Shown: one piece after another, positions 15,512-23,945 of the stretch | Layout of the letters: every line of letters begins with the position of its first letter | Numbering within the stretch: the first letter of the stretch is position 1 | NCBI GenBank assembly: GCA_964569385.1 | Contig: CAZMUM010000025.1 | Span: forward strand, 1-64,000 | From: JAADHX01 sp964569385 | Lineage (GTDB): Bacteria > Actinomycetota > Acidimicrobiia > Acidimicrobiales > Poriferisodalaceae | Direction: 5' to 3' | Length of the DNA: 64,000 nucleotides | Program-made: the position numbers and the translations under genes | The notes under the pieces: model-generated | Databases searched by the model: none | What the model saw: the letters and a program-made list of their open reading frames with translations, nothing else | What the model was told of the DNA's origin: nothing

Positions 15512-17344
15512 ATGGCCAGAGCGGTCGGAATAGACCTCGGGACAACCAACTCCGTTGTTGCTGTCCTCGAAGGTGGCGAACCAACAGTCATTGCGAATGC
15601 CGAGGGCGATCGCACCACACCATCAGTTGTCGGCTTCAGCAAAAGCGGCGAAGTTCTAGTAGGTGAAGTCGCCAAACGTCAGGCGGTAACCAACCCCGAC
15701 CGCACGATTGGCTCAGTAAAACGCCACGTCGGTAGCGACTGGACTGTCGATATTGATGGCAAGGCTTATACCCCCCAGGAGATTTCGGCCCGCGTGCTGC
15801 AAAAGCTCAAGCGCGATGCTGAGGCCTATCTAGGCACAACTGTCACCGAGGCCGTCATCACTGTTCCGGCCTATTTCGACGACGCCCAGCGCACGGCCAC
15901 CAAAGAAGCCGGCCAGATCGCTGGCCTCGAGGTCCTTCGCATTATCAACGAGCCCACAGCCGCTGCGTTGGCCTATGGCCTCGACAAAGAGAACGATGAC
16001 CAGACGATCCTCGTGTTCGACCTTGGCGGAGGCACCTTCGACGTCTCGGTTCTCGAGATCGGCGATGGGGTGTTCGAGGTCAAGAGCACCTCTGGCGATA
16101 CCCAGCTAGGCGGCGACGACTGGGACGAAGCTGTTATCGAGTGGCTAATCGGCCAGTTCAAAGGCGACCACGGCGTCGACCTTGGCGCCGATCCGATGGC
16201 CAAGCAGCGTCTCAAAGAAGCAGGCGAACAGGCCAAGAAGGAGCTCTCGACCAAACAGAGCACCCAAATCAATCTGCCGTTCATCACCGCGACCGACAGC
16301 GGTCCACTACACCTCGACTACGAGCTCACCCGGGCCAAGTTTCAGGAGCTCACTGCCGATCTCGTGGCTCGTTGCGCGGCTCCATTTGAGGCAGCCATCA
16401 AAGACGCCGGCCTTACGAAAAGCGAAGTCGATCACGTCATCATGGTTGGCGGCTCGACCCGCATGCCCGCTGTCCGTGAGCTTGTAACCGAACTAGCTGG
16501 TGCCGACCCACACCAAGGCGTGAACCCAGACGAGGTCGTTGCCGTAGGCGCCGCGGTTCAGGCCGGTGTGCTCAAAGGTGAGGTTAAGGATGTTCTGCTC
16601 CTAGATGTCACTCCTCTGTCGCTCGGAATCGAAACCAAGGGTGGCGTCATGACTCGTCTTATAGAGCGCAACACCACCATCCCGACCAAGCGCTCCGAGA
16701 CCTTCACCACCGCCGAGGATATGCAGCCATCGGTCGAGATTCACGTCCTCCAAGGCGAGCGCGAGATCTCCAGTGGCAACAAAACACTCGGCAAGTTCCA
16801 GCTTGTCGATCTGCCTCCAGCACCCCGTGGTGTTCCCCAGGTTGAGGTCACTTTCGACATCGACGCCAACGGAATTGTTCATGTGTCGGCTAAAGATCGG
16901 GCCACTGGCAAAGAACAAGGCATCACTATCACCGGGCAGTCGAGCCTTTCCAAGGACGACATCAACCAGATGGTGTCCGATGCCGAAGCTCACGCCGAAG
17001 ACGATCGCCAGCGGGCCGAAGAAGCCGAAACTCGTAACAACGCCGACAGCCTCGTCTACTCAACCGAGAAGGCGCTTCGCGATAACGGCGATGCTCTTCC
17101 CGAGGCCGACAAAGAGCCGGTCGAGGCCGCGCTCAATGAGCTCAAGGCGATCCTCGAAGACGAAGATCTCGACGCCATCAAACAAAAGACCGACGCTCTC
17201 GGTCAGGCCAGCCAGGCCTTCTTTCAGAAGGTCTACGAACAGGCTGCGGCCCAGCAGGAGAGTGCGGAAGGGTCAGAAGGCGAAACCGCTGGCGACAACG
17301 ACGACGATGTAGTCGACGCCGAGATTGTGGAAGACGACCAGTGA
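15512..17344 (+). CDS. dnaK: Chaperone DnaK (Hsp70)
   Basis: The 610-residue ATP-dependent chaperone has an N-terminal actin-like ATPase domain (GIDLGTTNSVVAV, VFDLGGGTFDVSVLEIGDG, VGGSTRMPAVRE). The hydrophobic linker DVLLLDVTPLSLGIET leads to the substrate-binding domain, and the C-terminal lid ends in an acidic tail. Length is normal for actinobacteria. An AGGAGAT ribosome site precedes the ATG. First gene of the dnaK-grpE-dnaJ-hspR operon, under the HAIR operator. Confidence 0.98.
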   Translation: MARAVGIDLGTTNSVVAVLEGGEPTVIANAEGDRTTPSVVGFSKSGEVLVGEVAKRQAVTNPDRTIGSVKRHVGSDWTVDIDGKAYTPQEISARVLQKLKRDAEAYLGTTVTEAVITVPAYFDDAQRTATKEAGQIAGLEVLRIINEPTAAALAYGLDKENDDQTILVFDLGGGTFDVSVLEIGDGVFEVKSTSGDTQLGGDDWDEAVIEWLIGQFKGDHGVDLGADPMAKQRLKEAGEQAKKELSTKQSTQINLPFITATDSGPLHLDYELTRAKFQELTADLVARCAAPFEAAIKDAGLTKSEVDHVIMVGGSTRMPAVRELVTELAGADPHQGVNPDEVVAVGAAVQAGVLKGEVKDVLLLDVTPLSLGIETKGGVMTRLIERNTTIPTKRSETFTTAEDMQPSVEIHVLQGEREISSGNKTLGKFQLVDLPPAPRGVPQVEVTFDIDANGIVHVSAKDRATGKEQGITITGQSSLSKDDINQMVSDAEAHAEDDRQRAEEAETRNNADSLVYSTEKALRDNGDALPEADKEPVEAALNELKAILEDEDLDAIKQKTDALGQASQAFFQKVYEQAAAQQESAEGSEGETAGDNDDDVVDAEIVEDDQ

Positions 17345-17913
17345 CCGATGCCGACAACGCGGCGGCTGGCGATGACCCAGCTGCCGCGGCGGCGTGGCAT
17401 GAGCAGGCCTCAGCCGATGCAGCGTCCGGCGCAGAGCCGCCAACAACAGCTAACGAGGTCGTCAGCGAGGCCGCTGACATGACGGTCGAAGACCTCGTAG
17501 CGTTGCTCGAATCCACTATTGTCGAGCGCGACGAATACTTAGCCACAGCGCAGAGACTTCAAGCCGACTTCGACAACTTCCGCAAGCGCTCGGTTGCCGA
17601 ATCGGCAGCTCGGGTCGAGTCTGGCCTCGGCCGTCTAGCCGAAGCACTACTGCCGGTGCTCGATGCATGCGACGCCGCCATTGCTCATGGCGACGAGTCT
17701 GCTGGTGCCATCAGAAGCCAGCTGAGCGCAGTTCTCGAACGTGAAGGCCTCGAGCGTATTGCTGCTGTGGGCTCACCGTTCGACCCGAACTTACACGAAG
17801 CAGTGATGCACGAAGCAGGCACCGCCGAACCGACAGTCAGCGAAGAGCTACGAATTGGATATGTCTGGAAGGGCAGAGTTCTTCGGGCCGCGATGGTCAA
17901 AGTCGCCGGGTGA
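17341..17913 (+). CDS. grpE: Nucleotide exchange factor GrpE
   Basis: The 190-residue protein opens with an Ala/Asp-rich disordered segment (about 50 residues). A long helix follows (LVALLESTIVERDEYLATAQRLQADFDNFRKR), then the beta-wing domain with DPNLHEAVMHE. It releases ADP from DnaK. The GTG start overlaps the dnaK stop (GTGA), indicating coupled translation. Confidence 0.95.
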   Translation: MTDADNAAAGDDPAAAAAWHEQASADAASGAEPPTTANEVVSEAADMTVEDLVALLESTIVERDEYLATAQRLQADFDNFRKRSVAESAARVESGLGRLAEALLPVLDACDAAIAHGDESAGAIRSQLSAVLEREGLERIAAVGSPFDPNLHEAVMHEAGTAEPTVSEELRIGYVWKGRVLRAAMVKVAG

Positions 17914-17961
17914 CCAGCCAGAAACAAACGACGCTGAAACGAACGAGGGAGGAGGTACGAG

Positions 17962-18915
17962 ATGACAATGCAACGTGAATGGTTCGACAAGGACTACTAC
18001 GCAACCCTCGGAGTGAAACCTGGGGCCCCAGCCAAGGAAATCACCAAGGCCTACAGAAAGCTTGCTCGTACCCACCATCCCGACTCCACGGGAGGTGACG
18101 ATGCCAAGTTCAAGGAGATCGCGGCCGCCTACGGAGTACTGGGCGACGACGACACCCGCAAGGAATACGACGAGGCCAGGCGTTTAGGTCCCGCGGCGTC
18201 TGGGTTCTCCGGTGGCCCGTTCGCCGGGGGCCAGGCCAACTACAACGTACGTTTCGACGACATGTCCGACGTGGGCGGCCTCGGCGATCTCTTCGGAGGT
18301 CTCTTTGGGCGTCGAGGTGGTACCGGGGGTCGCAACCCAGGCATCCGCGGTGTCGACCAAGAAGCACGACTACATCTCGGGTTTCTCGAAGCCGTCAATG
18401 GTGTGACCACCACTGTGCACCTCTCTTCGGATGTGCCAACTGCGACAGGAATCGAGCGACGCACCCGCGAAGTCAACGTCCGCATTCCTTCTGGAGTCGA
18501 TGATGGTCAACGCATCAGACTTCGCGGCAAGGGTGGTGCTGGTCGAAGCGGTGGCGAACCCGGCGACCTCTACGTCGTTGTCGATGTGCAACCGCACGAA
18601 ATGTTTAGCCGTAAGGGTCGCGACCTCACCATCTCCATTCCGGTTACGTTCCCTGAAGCGGCCCTCGGTGTCACTGTCAAGGTCCCGACGCTCGATGATT
18701 CGACAGTGTCAGTGAAGGTGCCGCCAGGCACTCGACCTGGCAAGACATTTAGAGTTCGTGGCCGTGGTGTCGAGACTCGCAAAGGCAAAGGCGACCTACT
18801 CGTCACCATCGACGTTGTTGTTCCCCAGCAACTTAGTAAGAAAGAGCGCGAAGCTATAGAAGCGCTTGCCAAGGTAACCGACTGGTCACCTCGCGAGTCG
18901 TCCGAAGTGTCGTAG
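17962..18915 (+). CDS. dnaJ: DnaJ/CbpA-type co-chaperone without zinc-finger domain
   Basis: The 317-residue J protein has the J domain at about residues 10-75 with the essential HPD (HHPDSTGG), followed by a Gly-rich, Phe-containing linker. The C-terminal substrate-binding domains (VNVRIPSGVDDGQRIRLRG; GDLYVVVDVQPHEMF) come next. The CxxCxGxG zinc-binding repeats expected between linker and C-domains in classical DnaJ are absent, so it is a type II (CbpA-like) J protein. It starts 48 nt after grpE with a GGAGG site and stimulates DnaK ATPase. Confidence 0.93.
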   Translation: MTMQREWFDKDYYATLGVKPGAPAKEITKAYRKLARTHHPDSTGGDDAKFKEIAAAYGVLGDDDTRKEYDEARRLGPAASGFSGGPFAGGQANYNVRFDDMSDVGGLGDLFGGLFGRRGGTGGRNPGIRGVDQEARLHLGFLEAVNGVTTTVHLSSDVPTATGIERRTREVNVRIPSGVDDGQRIRLRGKGGAGRSGGEPGDLYVVVDVQPHEMFSRKGRDLTISIPVTFPEAALGVTVKVPTLDDSTVSVKVPPGTRPGKTFRVRGRGVETRKGKGDLLVTIDVVVPQQLSKKEREAIEALAKVTDWSPRESSEVS

Positions 18916-18959
18916 CTCCAGTACAAGCTCAAACCAATCCCCGACTAAGGAGGCAACAG

Positions 18960-19352
18960 ATGGCTACCAACGACCAGACCAGAGCGGTGTATGTCATTTC
19001 CGTTGCTGCCGAGCTAGCTGGAGTGCACGCGCAGACTCTTCGTATCTACGAGCGAAAAGGGCTGGTCGCTCCAGCCAGAACACCCGGCGGCAGTCGCAGG
19101 TACAGCGACCGTGACATCACCTTGCTCCAACGGATTCAAGAACTCACAACCGACGGAATGAACCTCGTTGGTGTGAAACGAATTCTCGAACTCGAAGCCG
19201 AGAACAAACGACTCCGATCTGAGATCACTAAGGTCAAACAACAGGCCAACTCGGCCATCGAAGCCGCGCGCCGCGAGCATCGACGCGACCTTGTTCCGTT
19301 ACAGCAGGCTGTTGTTGTGTGGGAAGCCGCCGAACCCGAGTCGCGCCGCTAG
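18960..19352 (+). CDS. hspR: Heat-shock repressor HspR, MerR family
   Basis: The 130-residue regulator has a MerR helix-turn-helix with wing: VYVISVAAELAGVHAQTLRIYERKGLV then GGSRRYSDRDITLLQRIQEL. A coiled-coil C-terminal part follows. HspR binds HAIR sequences with DnaK as co-repressor. The matching HAIR at 15334-15354 closes the feedback loop within this window. AAGGAGG precedes the ATG. Confidence 0.93.
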   Translation: MATNDQTRAVYVISVAAELAGVHAQTLRIYERKGLVAPARTPGGSRRYSDRDITLLQRIQELTTDGMNLVGVKRILELEAENKRLRSEITKVKQQANSAIEAARREHRRDLVPLQQAVVVWEAAEPESRR

Positions 19353-19675
19353 TGACGATTGCATGGTTGTTTCTTGGCGCCCTCGCCGCCGCGATTCTGC
19401 TCTTTTCGGTGGCGCTGTTCGTATCAAGGCGGATTCTTAAACATCGTCTAGCGAACGTGGCTGGGCCATACCTGGTACGCATCGGGTTGCCCGGTGGCCG
19501 CGGCCGCGACGGAGACGACCTCGATACCACTTTCGAAACCCTCGAAGAAGCACGTCAGGCCGCGACGGCAGCACTTCTGACCCATGAAGACGACGCCGTG
19601 GTCGCCTTTGTGTTGGGCCAGCGAGACGATCAGCAATGGGATGTGATCGATCGGGTCGACGTTCTGACACCCTGA
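19352..19675 (+). CDS. Small single-pass membrane protein
   Basis: The 107-residue product starts at a GTG overlapping the hspR stop codon (TAGTG). It has one N-terminal transmembrane helix (about residues 4-26, LFLGALAAAILLFSVALFV). A soluble tail follows (GGRGRDGDDLDTTFETLEEARQ to the end). I do not recognise the family. The overlap suggests expression with the heat-shock operon. An upstream start giving 118 residues is less likely because it lies inside hspR. Confidence 0.65.
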   Translation: MTIAWLFLGALAAAILLFSVALFVSRRILKHRLANVAGPYLVRIGLPGGRGRDGDDLDTTFETLEEARQAATAALLTHEDDAVVAFVLGQRDDQQWDVIDRVDVLTP

Positions 19676-19761
19676 GTCGGTTCACCCAACATTTGGCCAC
19701 ATAAGGCGTCGTAGGTAGATAGTGTTTCGCAACGTCGTACTGATCGACGTTTGGAGAACAA

Positions 19762-21042
19762 GTGCCTGCATCCATTGCAGTTGGCACCCAGTGGGGCGAC
19801 GAAGGCAAAGGCCGTGTGGTTGATGTCGTTGCCAAAGAAGCCACCATGGTCGTCCGTTATCAGGGCGGCCACAACGCGGGCCACACGCTGGTAGTCGACG
19901 GCGAAACTTTCGCCCTACAGCTGATTCCTAGCGGAATCCTGTACGACTTCGTTACACCCGTCATTGCCAACGGGGTAGTAGTCGAGCCGCTGGTCATGCT
20001 CGCCGAGATCGCCACGCTCGAGCACAAAGGCGTCGATTGCAGCCGCCTTAAGGTGTCGTCGCATTGTCATCTTGTGATGCCGTACCACCAAGCTCTCGAC
20101 GAGCTGAGCGAAGCCAGACTCGGCGACGCCAAACTCGGTACAACTAAACGCGGCATCGGGCCTGCGTACGCTGACAAGGCCGCCCGGCTTGGCGTTCGCA
20201 TGGAACACCTTGCCGATCCGCCGACGTTTCGCCGGATGATTGCCGCGGCTTTGTTGGACAAGAACCCAATCCTGCGAGACATTCATGGACACCCAGGTTT
20301 CGACCCAGACGAACTAGCTGACCACTACCTCACCGAGGTCGCGCCGAAGGTTCTGCCCTATGTTGACGACACCGTTGGGTTGGTTCATGACGCACTCGAA
20401 CGAGGCGAGCGGCTTCTGTTCGAAGGGGCCCAGGCGACGTTTCTAGATGTCGATCACGGCACGTATCCCTTTGTTACTTCGTCCAATCCCGTCGCCGGGT
20501 TCGCCACCGTTGGCGCTGGCGTTGGGCCTGGCGTGTTCGATCAGGTCATCGGAATCGTCAAGGCGTACATCACCCGAGTCGGTAGCGGACCTTTCACGAC
20601 CGAACTATTCGACGAGACTGGCGACAAACTGGTTGAGATCGGCCGCGAGTATGGCGTCAACACCGGCCGTCGCCGTCGACCCGGATGGTTCGATGCGGTT
20701 ATGGTTCGCCAAGCGATCCGGCTAAACGGCTGCACCGAGTTGGCCCTAACCAAACTAGACGTCCTCGACACCTTCGAATCGATCAAGGTGTGTGTCGCCT
20801 ACGAAATCGACGGGGTCGAGTTTCGGTATCTTCCTGACCGATTCACCGACCTTGAGAAGGCAAAACCGGTTTATATCGAGCTTCCCGGTTGGCAACAGGA
20901 TCTAACGAATGTGCGCGAGGTCGCCGACTTGCCCGACCTGGCGGTTAGCTACATCGAGTTCCTAGAAGACCAGCTTGGTGTGTCAATACGCCTGGTCTGT
21001 GTTGGTCCCGGGCGCGAGCAATACATCGTGCGCGGAACATGA
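19762..21042 (+). CDS. purA: Adenylosuccinate synthetase
   Basis: The 426-residue enzyme joins IMP and aspartate with GTP to make adenylosuccinate in AMP synthesis. Signatures include GTQWGDEGKGRVVD at the N-terminus (P-loop and catalytic Asp), QGGHNAGHTLVVDG, and GIGPAYADKAAR. Also visible are FEGAQATFLDVDHGTYPFVTSSN and VNTGRRRRPGWFD. The GTG start has a TTTGGAG ribosome site. It overlaps purB by 4 nt. Confidence 0.97.
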   Translation: MPASIAVGTQWGDEGKGRVVDVVAKEATMVVRYQGGHNAGHTLVVDGETFALQLIPSGILYDFVTPVIANGVVVEPLVMLAEIATLEHKGVDCSRLKVSSHCHLVMPYHQALDELSEARLGDAKLGTTKRGIGPAYADKAARLGVRMEHLADPPTFRRMIAAALLDKNPILRDIHGHPGFDPDELADHYLTEVAPKVLPYVDDTVGLVHDALERGERLLFEGAQATFLDVDHGTYPFVTSSNPVAGFATVGAGVGPGVFDQVIGIVKAYITRVGSGPFTTELFDETGDKLVEIGREYGVNTGRRRRPGWFDAVMVRQAIRLNGCTELALTKLDVLDTFESIKVCVAYEIDGVEFRYLPDRFTDLEKAKPVYIELPGWQQDLTNVREVADLPDLAVSYIEFLEDQLGVSIRLVCVGPGREQYIVRGT

Positions 21043-22475
21043 GCTTGCCTTCTGTTGTCATCGCCAATGTTCTGGCTGACAGGTATGCGAGCCGAGAAAT
21101 GGCAATGCTCTGGTCGCCCCAAAACAAGGTTGTTCTCGAGCGCCGCTTCTGGGTAGCGGTGTTGGAGGCCCAACGCGACGCTGGGCTCGATGTTGGGTCC
21201 GATGCAATCGGCGCATACCGGGCCGTTGTCGAAGACGTCGACCTTGGTTCTATCCGACGACGCGAAGAAATCAACCGACATGACGTCAAGGCTCGGATCG
21301 AGGAGTTCTGCGCACTGGCTGGCTATGAAGATATTCACAAGGGGCTCACCAGTAGGGATCTCACCGAAAATGTCGAACAGCTACAGATCGTTCGGGGTCT
21401 CCAGCTAATCCGGGGTCGCGTTCTAGCCGTCCTGAAGCGTCTCGGCGAACGGGCAGGCGAGTACGAAACCCTGGTCGTGGCTGGCCGGACGCACAACGTG
21501 CCCGCCCAGGCCACCAGCCTCGGAAAACGCTTCGCCAACGTGGCCGAAGAGCTCCTGATCGGTCTGGAGCGACTCGACGGAGTTCTTGAGCGCTACCCGC
21601 TGCGGGGTATCAAAGGACCAGTTGGAACCCAGCTGGACCAGCTCGAGCTTCTCGGGTCGGCCGAAGCCGTAGCTCGTTTTGAACACGACATCGCCGCTAG
21701 ACTCGGGTTCGACCGGGTGCTGGACAGCGTTGGCCAGGTGTACCCGCGTTCGCTCGACTTCGATGTGGTCTCGACCCTGCTACAAGTCGCCTCAGGGCCC
21801 TCGAATCTGGCCTTGATGGTTCGGCTGATGGCAGGCACCGACTCGGTCACTGAGGGTTTCAAAGATGGCCAGGTCGGGTCATCGGCCATGCCTCACAAGA
21901 TGAATACTCGTTCGACAGAACGAATCGGCGGCTTCATGACCATCCTGCGCGGCCACCTGGCCATGGCGTCATCGCTGGCCGGCGACCAGTGGAACGAAGG
22001 CGATGTGAGCTGTTCGGTGGTGCGTCGGGTGATGCTGCCCGATTCGTTCTTCGCCGCCGAGGGCGCCTTGTTAACCACGATCACCGTGCTCGACGAGTTC
22101 GGGGCATACCCCGACGTAGTCAGCCAAGAGTTCGAGAAGTACCTGCCGTTTCTTGCCACAACCAAACTTCTGGTTGCCGCTGTCCAGCGCGGCGAGGGCC
22201 GTGAGACCACTCACGAGGTTATCAAAGGACACGCCGTGAGCGCCGCGCTCGCGATGCGCACCAACGGCACAGAAGCCGACCAAGACCTGTTCGGGCGGCT
22301 TGGAGCCGATGACCGCTACCCGCTGAGCATGGTCGAGATATCGAATCTGATCGGCGAGCCAATGGAGTTCGTCGGTTTGGCCTCCGCCCAGGTCGCTGCG
22401 GTGCTTCGCCGCATCGGTGCAGCGGTGGCCACGGATCCCGAAGCGGCAGGTTTTGTACCGAAACCCCTGCTCTAG
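21039..22475 (+). CDS. purB: Adenylosuccinate lyase
   Basis: The 478-residue fumarase-superfamily enzyme splits adenylosuccinate (and SAICAR) with release of fumarate. The signature loop is SSAMPHKMNTRSTERI, with GRTHNVPAQATSLGKR containing the catalytic His region, and TSRDLTEN. The product works directly after PurA in AMP synthesis, and the ATGA overlap couples the two genes. Confidence 0.96.
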   Translation: MSLPSVVIANVLADRYASREMAMLWSPQNKVVLERRFWVAVLEAQRDAGLDVGSDAIGAYRAVVEDVDLGSIRRREEINRHDVKARIEEFCALAGYEDIHKGLTSRDLTENVEQLQIVRGLQLIRGRVLAVLKRLGERAGEYETLVVAGRTHNVPAQATSLGKRFANVAEELLIGLERLDGVLERYPLRGIKGPVGTQLDQLELLGSAEAVARFEHDIAARLGFDRVLDSVGQVYPRSLDFDVVSTLLQVASGPSNLALMVRLMAGTDSVTEGFKDGQVGSSAMPHKMNTRSTERIGGFMTILRGHLAMASSLAGDQWNEGDVSCSVVRRVMLPDSFFAAEGALLTTITVLDEFGAYPDVVSQEFEKYLPFLATTKLLVAAVQRGEGRETTHEVIKGHAVSAALAMRTNGTEADQDLFGRLGADDRYPLSMVEISNLIGEPMEFVGLASAQVAAVLRRIGAAVATDPEAAGFVPKPLL

Positions 22476-22530
22476 TCTCACCAACTCGCCCCGGCCGCTC
22501 GGGTCACGGCGTCGCCGCTAAGCCGAAAAA

Positions 22531-22562
22531 GCCACGGAATGTGGCCGATTGCCCACAATCGG
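22531..22562 (+). terminator. Paired hairpins downstream of purB
   Basis: GCCAC-GGAAT-GTGGC (22531-22545) is followed by CCGATTG-CCCA-CAATCGG (22545-22562). No T-run follows, so an intrinsic terminator is only tentative. Confidence 0.3.
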
Positions 22563-22615
22563 CGCTCCGGATGCGGTACCTATAGGCAGCGTCCTGAGTT
22601 CGAACCGGGGGCTGG

Positions 22616-23203
22616 GTGAAACTCCTCGAAGACTGGCGCGTCTTTCTAATCTTGATGACGATGGCATTCGCCATCGTTCTCACTGGCATAGGCCGGCCCG
22701 CGGATGGCCAGGCTTCGGCTAGTGCCATTGTGCAGATCAGTGATCCTGTCGACTCTTGGCTTGGTGTTGGCGGCGATACGAGCGGAGATCTAGTGCTGGC
22801 TCGAACCGTGGCCGGCAGCGTTCAGGTCTCGATTTCAGAAGTTGGTCTCGAATTCACTGCCGGGGGGTCGACCGCAACTGATGCCCAGCACTCGCTGGCT
22901 ACCGCCCTAGCCGCTTACGAGGCCGCCAGGGTCGATCTCCGGATCGGACTGACCGAACGCCTCGACGTCGTACCGGCCCTTGAGGCGTTTGTGGCGCAAC
23001 GTCGTGCTGTTGCGACGACGCCGGCCCAAGATTCGCCGGTTGGCGTGGCTGAGCTCGGCTCGATCCAAGAGCAGCTTGCCTCGCTGCCGCAGTCGAGGTT
23101 GGCGCCACTGTGGCAAACAACACCAGTCGCAGAGCGGCTGTCAAGAATCGACAGCGTGTTGGCAAGCGCATTCTGGGACGTAGCCACCAGCGCGGGGCCA
23201 TAA
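22616..23203 (+). CDS. Exported or membrane-anchored protein of unknown function
   Basis: The 195-residue product has an N-terminal hydrophobic segment (about residues 8-25, VFLILMTMAFAIVLTGIG) consistent with a signal peptide or anchor. The rest is an Ala/Val/Ser-rich domain with no recognised motif. The start is a GTG. It stands alone after purB, with tRNA genes on the opposite strand downstream. Confidence 0.55.
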   Translation: MKLLEDWRVFLILMTMAFAIVLTGIGRPADGQASASAIVQISDPVDSWLGVGGDTSGDLVLARTVAGSVQVSISEVGLEFTAGGSTATDAQHSLATALAAYEAARVDLRIGLTERLDVVPALEAFVAQRRAVATTPAQDSPVGVAELGSIQEQLASLPQSRLAPLWQTTPVAERLSRIDSVLASAFWDVATSAGP

Positions 23204-23234
23204 CCCTCGCGAACAGAGCAGCTACGAAAACGAT

Positions 23235-23261
23235 GAAGACCCGGGACGAACCCGGGTCTTC
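23235..23261 (-). terminator. Terminator of the tRNA-Asp/tRNA-Phe unit
   Basis: An 11-bp perfect stem (GAAGACCCGGG) with a 5-nt loop lies just downstream of tRNA-Phe on the minus strand. It is followed there by a T-rich stretch (ATCGTTTTCG), as expected of an intrinsic terminator. Confidence 0.75.
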
Positions 23262-23264
23262 AAG

Positions 23265-23340
23265 TGGTGGTCGGGACCGGCGTCGATCCGGTGACCCCAC
23301 GCTTTTCAGGCGTGTGCTCTGCCGACTGAGCTACCCGACC
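23265..23340 (-). tRNA. tRNA-Phe (anticodon GAA)
   Basis: Cloverleaf on the reverse strand. The acceptor is GGTCGGG/CCCGACC, with D-arm GCTCAGTCGGCAGAGC. The anticodon arm is CACGC-CTGAAAA-GCGTG and the T-arm contains GGATCGACGCC. The 3' ACCA is encoded. Its 5' end is 1 nt from tRNA-Asp. Confidence 0.95.
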
Positions 23341-23341
23341 G

Positions 23342-23416
23342 CGGTCCCGACGGGATTTGAACCCGCGACCTCCGGCTTGACAGGCCGGCGTGAACTCCAG
23401 ACTTCACCACGGGACC
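23342..23416 (-). tRNA. tRNA-Asp (anticodon GTC)
   Basis: Cloverleaf on the reverse strand with acceptor GGTCCCG/CGGGACC. The anticodon arm is CCGGC-CTGTCAA-GCCGG and the T-arm is CGGGTTCAAATCCCG. The discriminator is G and the CCA end is not encoded. It lies immediately upstream of tRNA-Phe in the same unit. Confidence 0.95.
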
Positions 23417-23495
23417 AACCGCAGCTCGAGGACCACTTTCGCGGCCCGCGAGGGAGCGACACATGATGCACTGCGAATTCGTGCATCGCAACCTG

Positions 23496-23945
23496 TTAAC
23501 GCGAATTTTCCGGTTCGGCACGGTCTGGCAGAAACTCCGAACGGATCTCTTCGGGCTCTGGTGGCCTCAACAAGAGATCCATAGCCATCCAGAAGGTCCT
23601 GGCAACTGGGAACAGAATCAGCGGCGCGATTATGGGAATCGGCAAGAGCACCGCCAACATTGTTCGTATTGGGTACTCGGGGTAGGCGACGATCATCACG
23701 ATGCCAAGAGCCACAAACATGATGCCGAAGGTGACCATCGTATTCACAGCAACTGCGCCTATCCAATGGCCTTCGAGGCGCTCGAACTTGAGGTCGCATT
23801 GTGGACAACGTTGGGCCATCGTGAACCAGCGCCTGAACAGTCGGCCTTGGCCGCACACTGGGCATTTCACCCGCAACCCGCGGGCAAGGGTGCGTCCTGG
23901 CGGCAATGGCATGGTTTTGGCCCGTGGCCTGTCTGGCTGGTTCAC
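23496..23945 (-). CDS. DUF983 family zinc-ribbon membrane protein
   Basis: The 149-residue protein carries paired cysteines CPVCGQGRLF (Cys28, Cys31) and CPQC (Cys47, Cys50), a zinc ribbon, followed by two transmembrane helices (about residues 62-85 and 92-118). This is the DUF983 layout. Function unknown; some relatives lie near cytochrome oxidase assembly genes. It abuts the YcaQ-like gene (stop of that gene at 23946), so they are probably one operon. Confidence 0.8.
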   Translation of the reverse strand: MNQPDRPRAKTMPLPPGRTLARGLRVKCPVCGQGRLFRRWFTMAQRCPQCDLKFERLEGHWIGAVAVNTMVTFGIMFVALGIVMIVAYPEYPIRTMLAVLLPIPIIAPLILFPVARTFWMAMDLLLRPPEPEEIRSEFLPDRAEPENSR

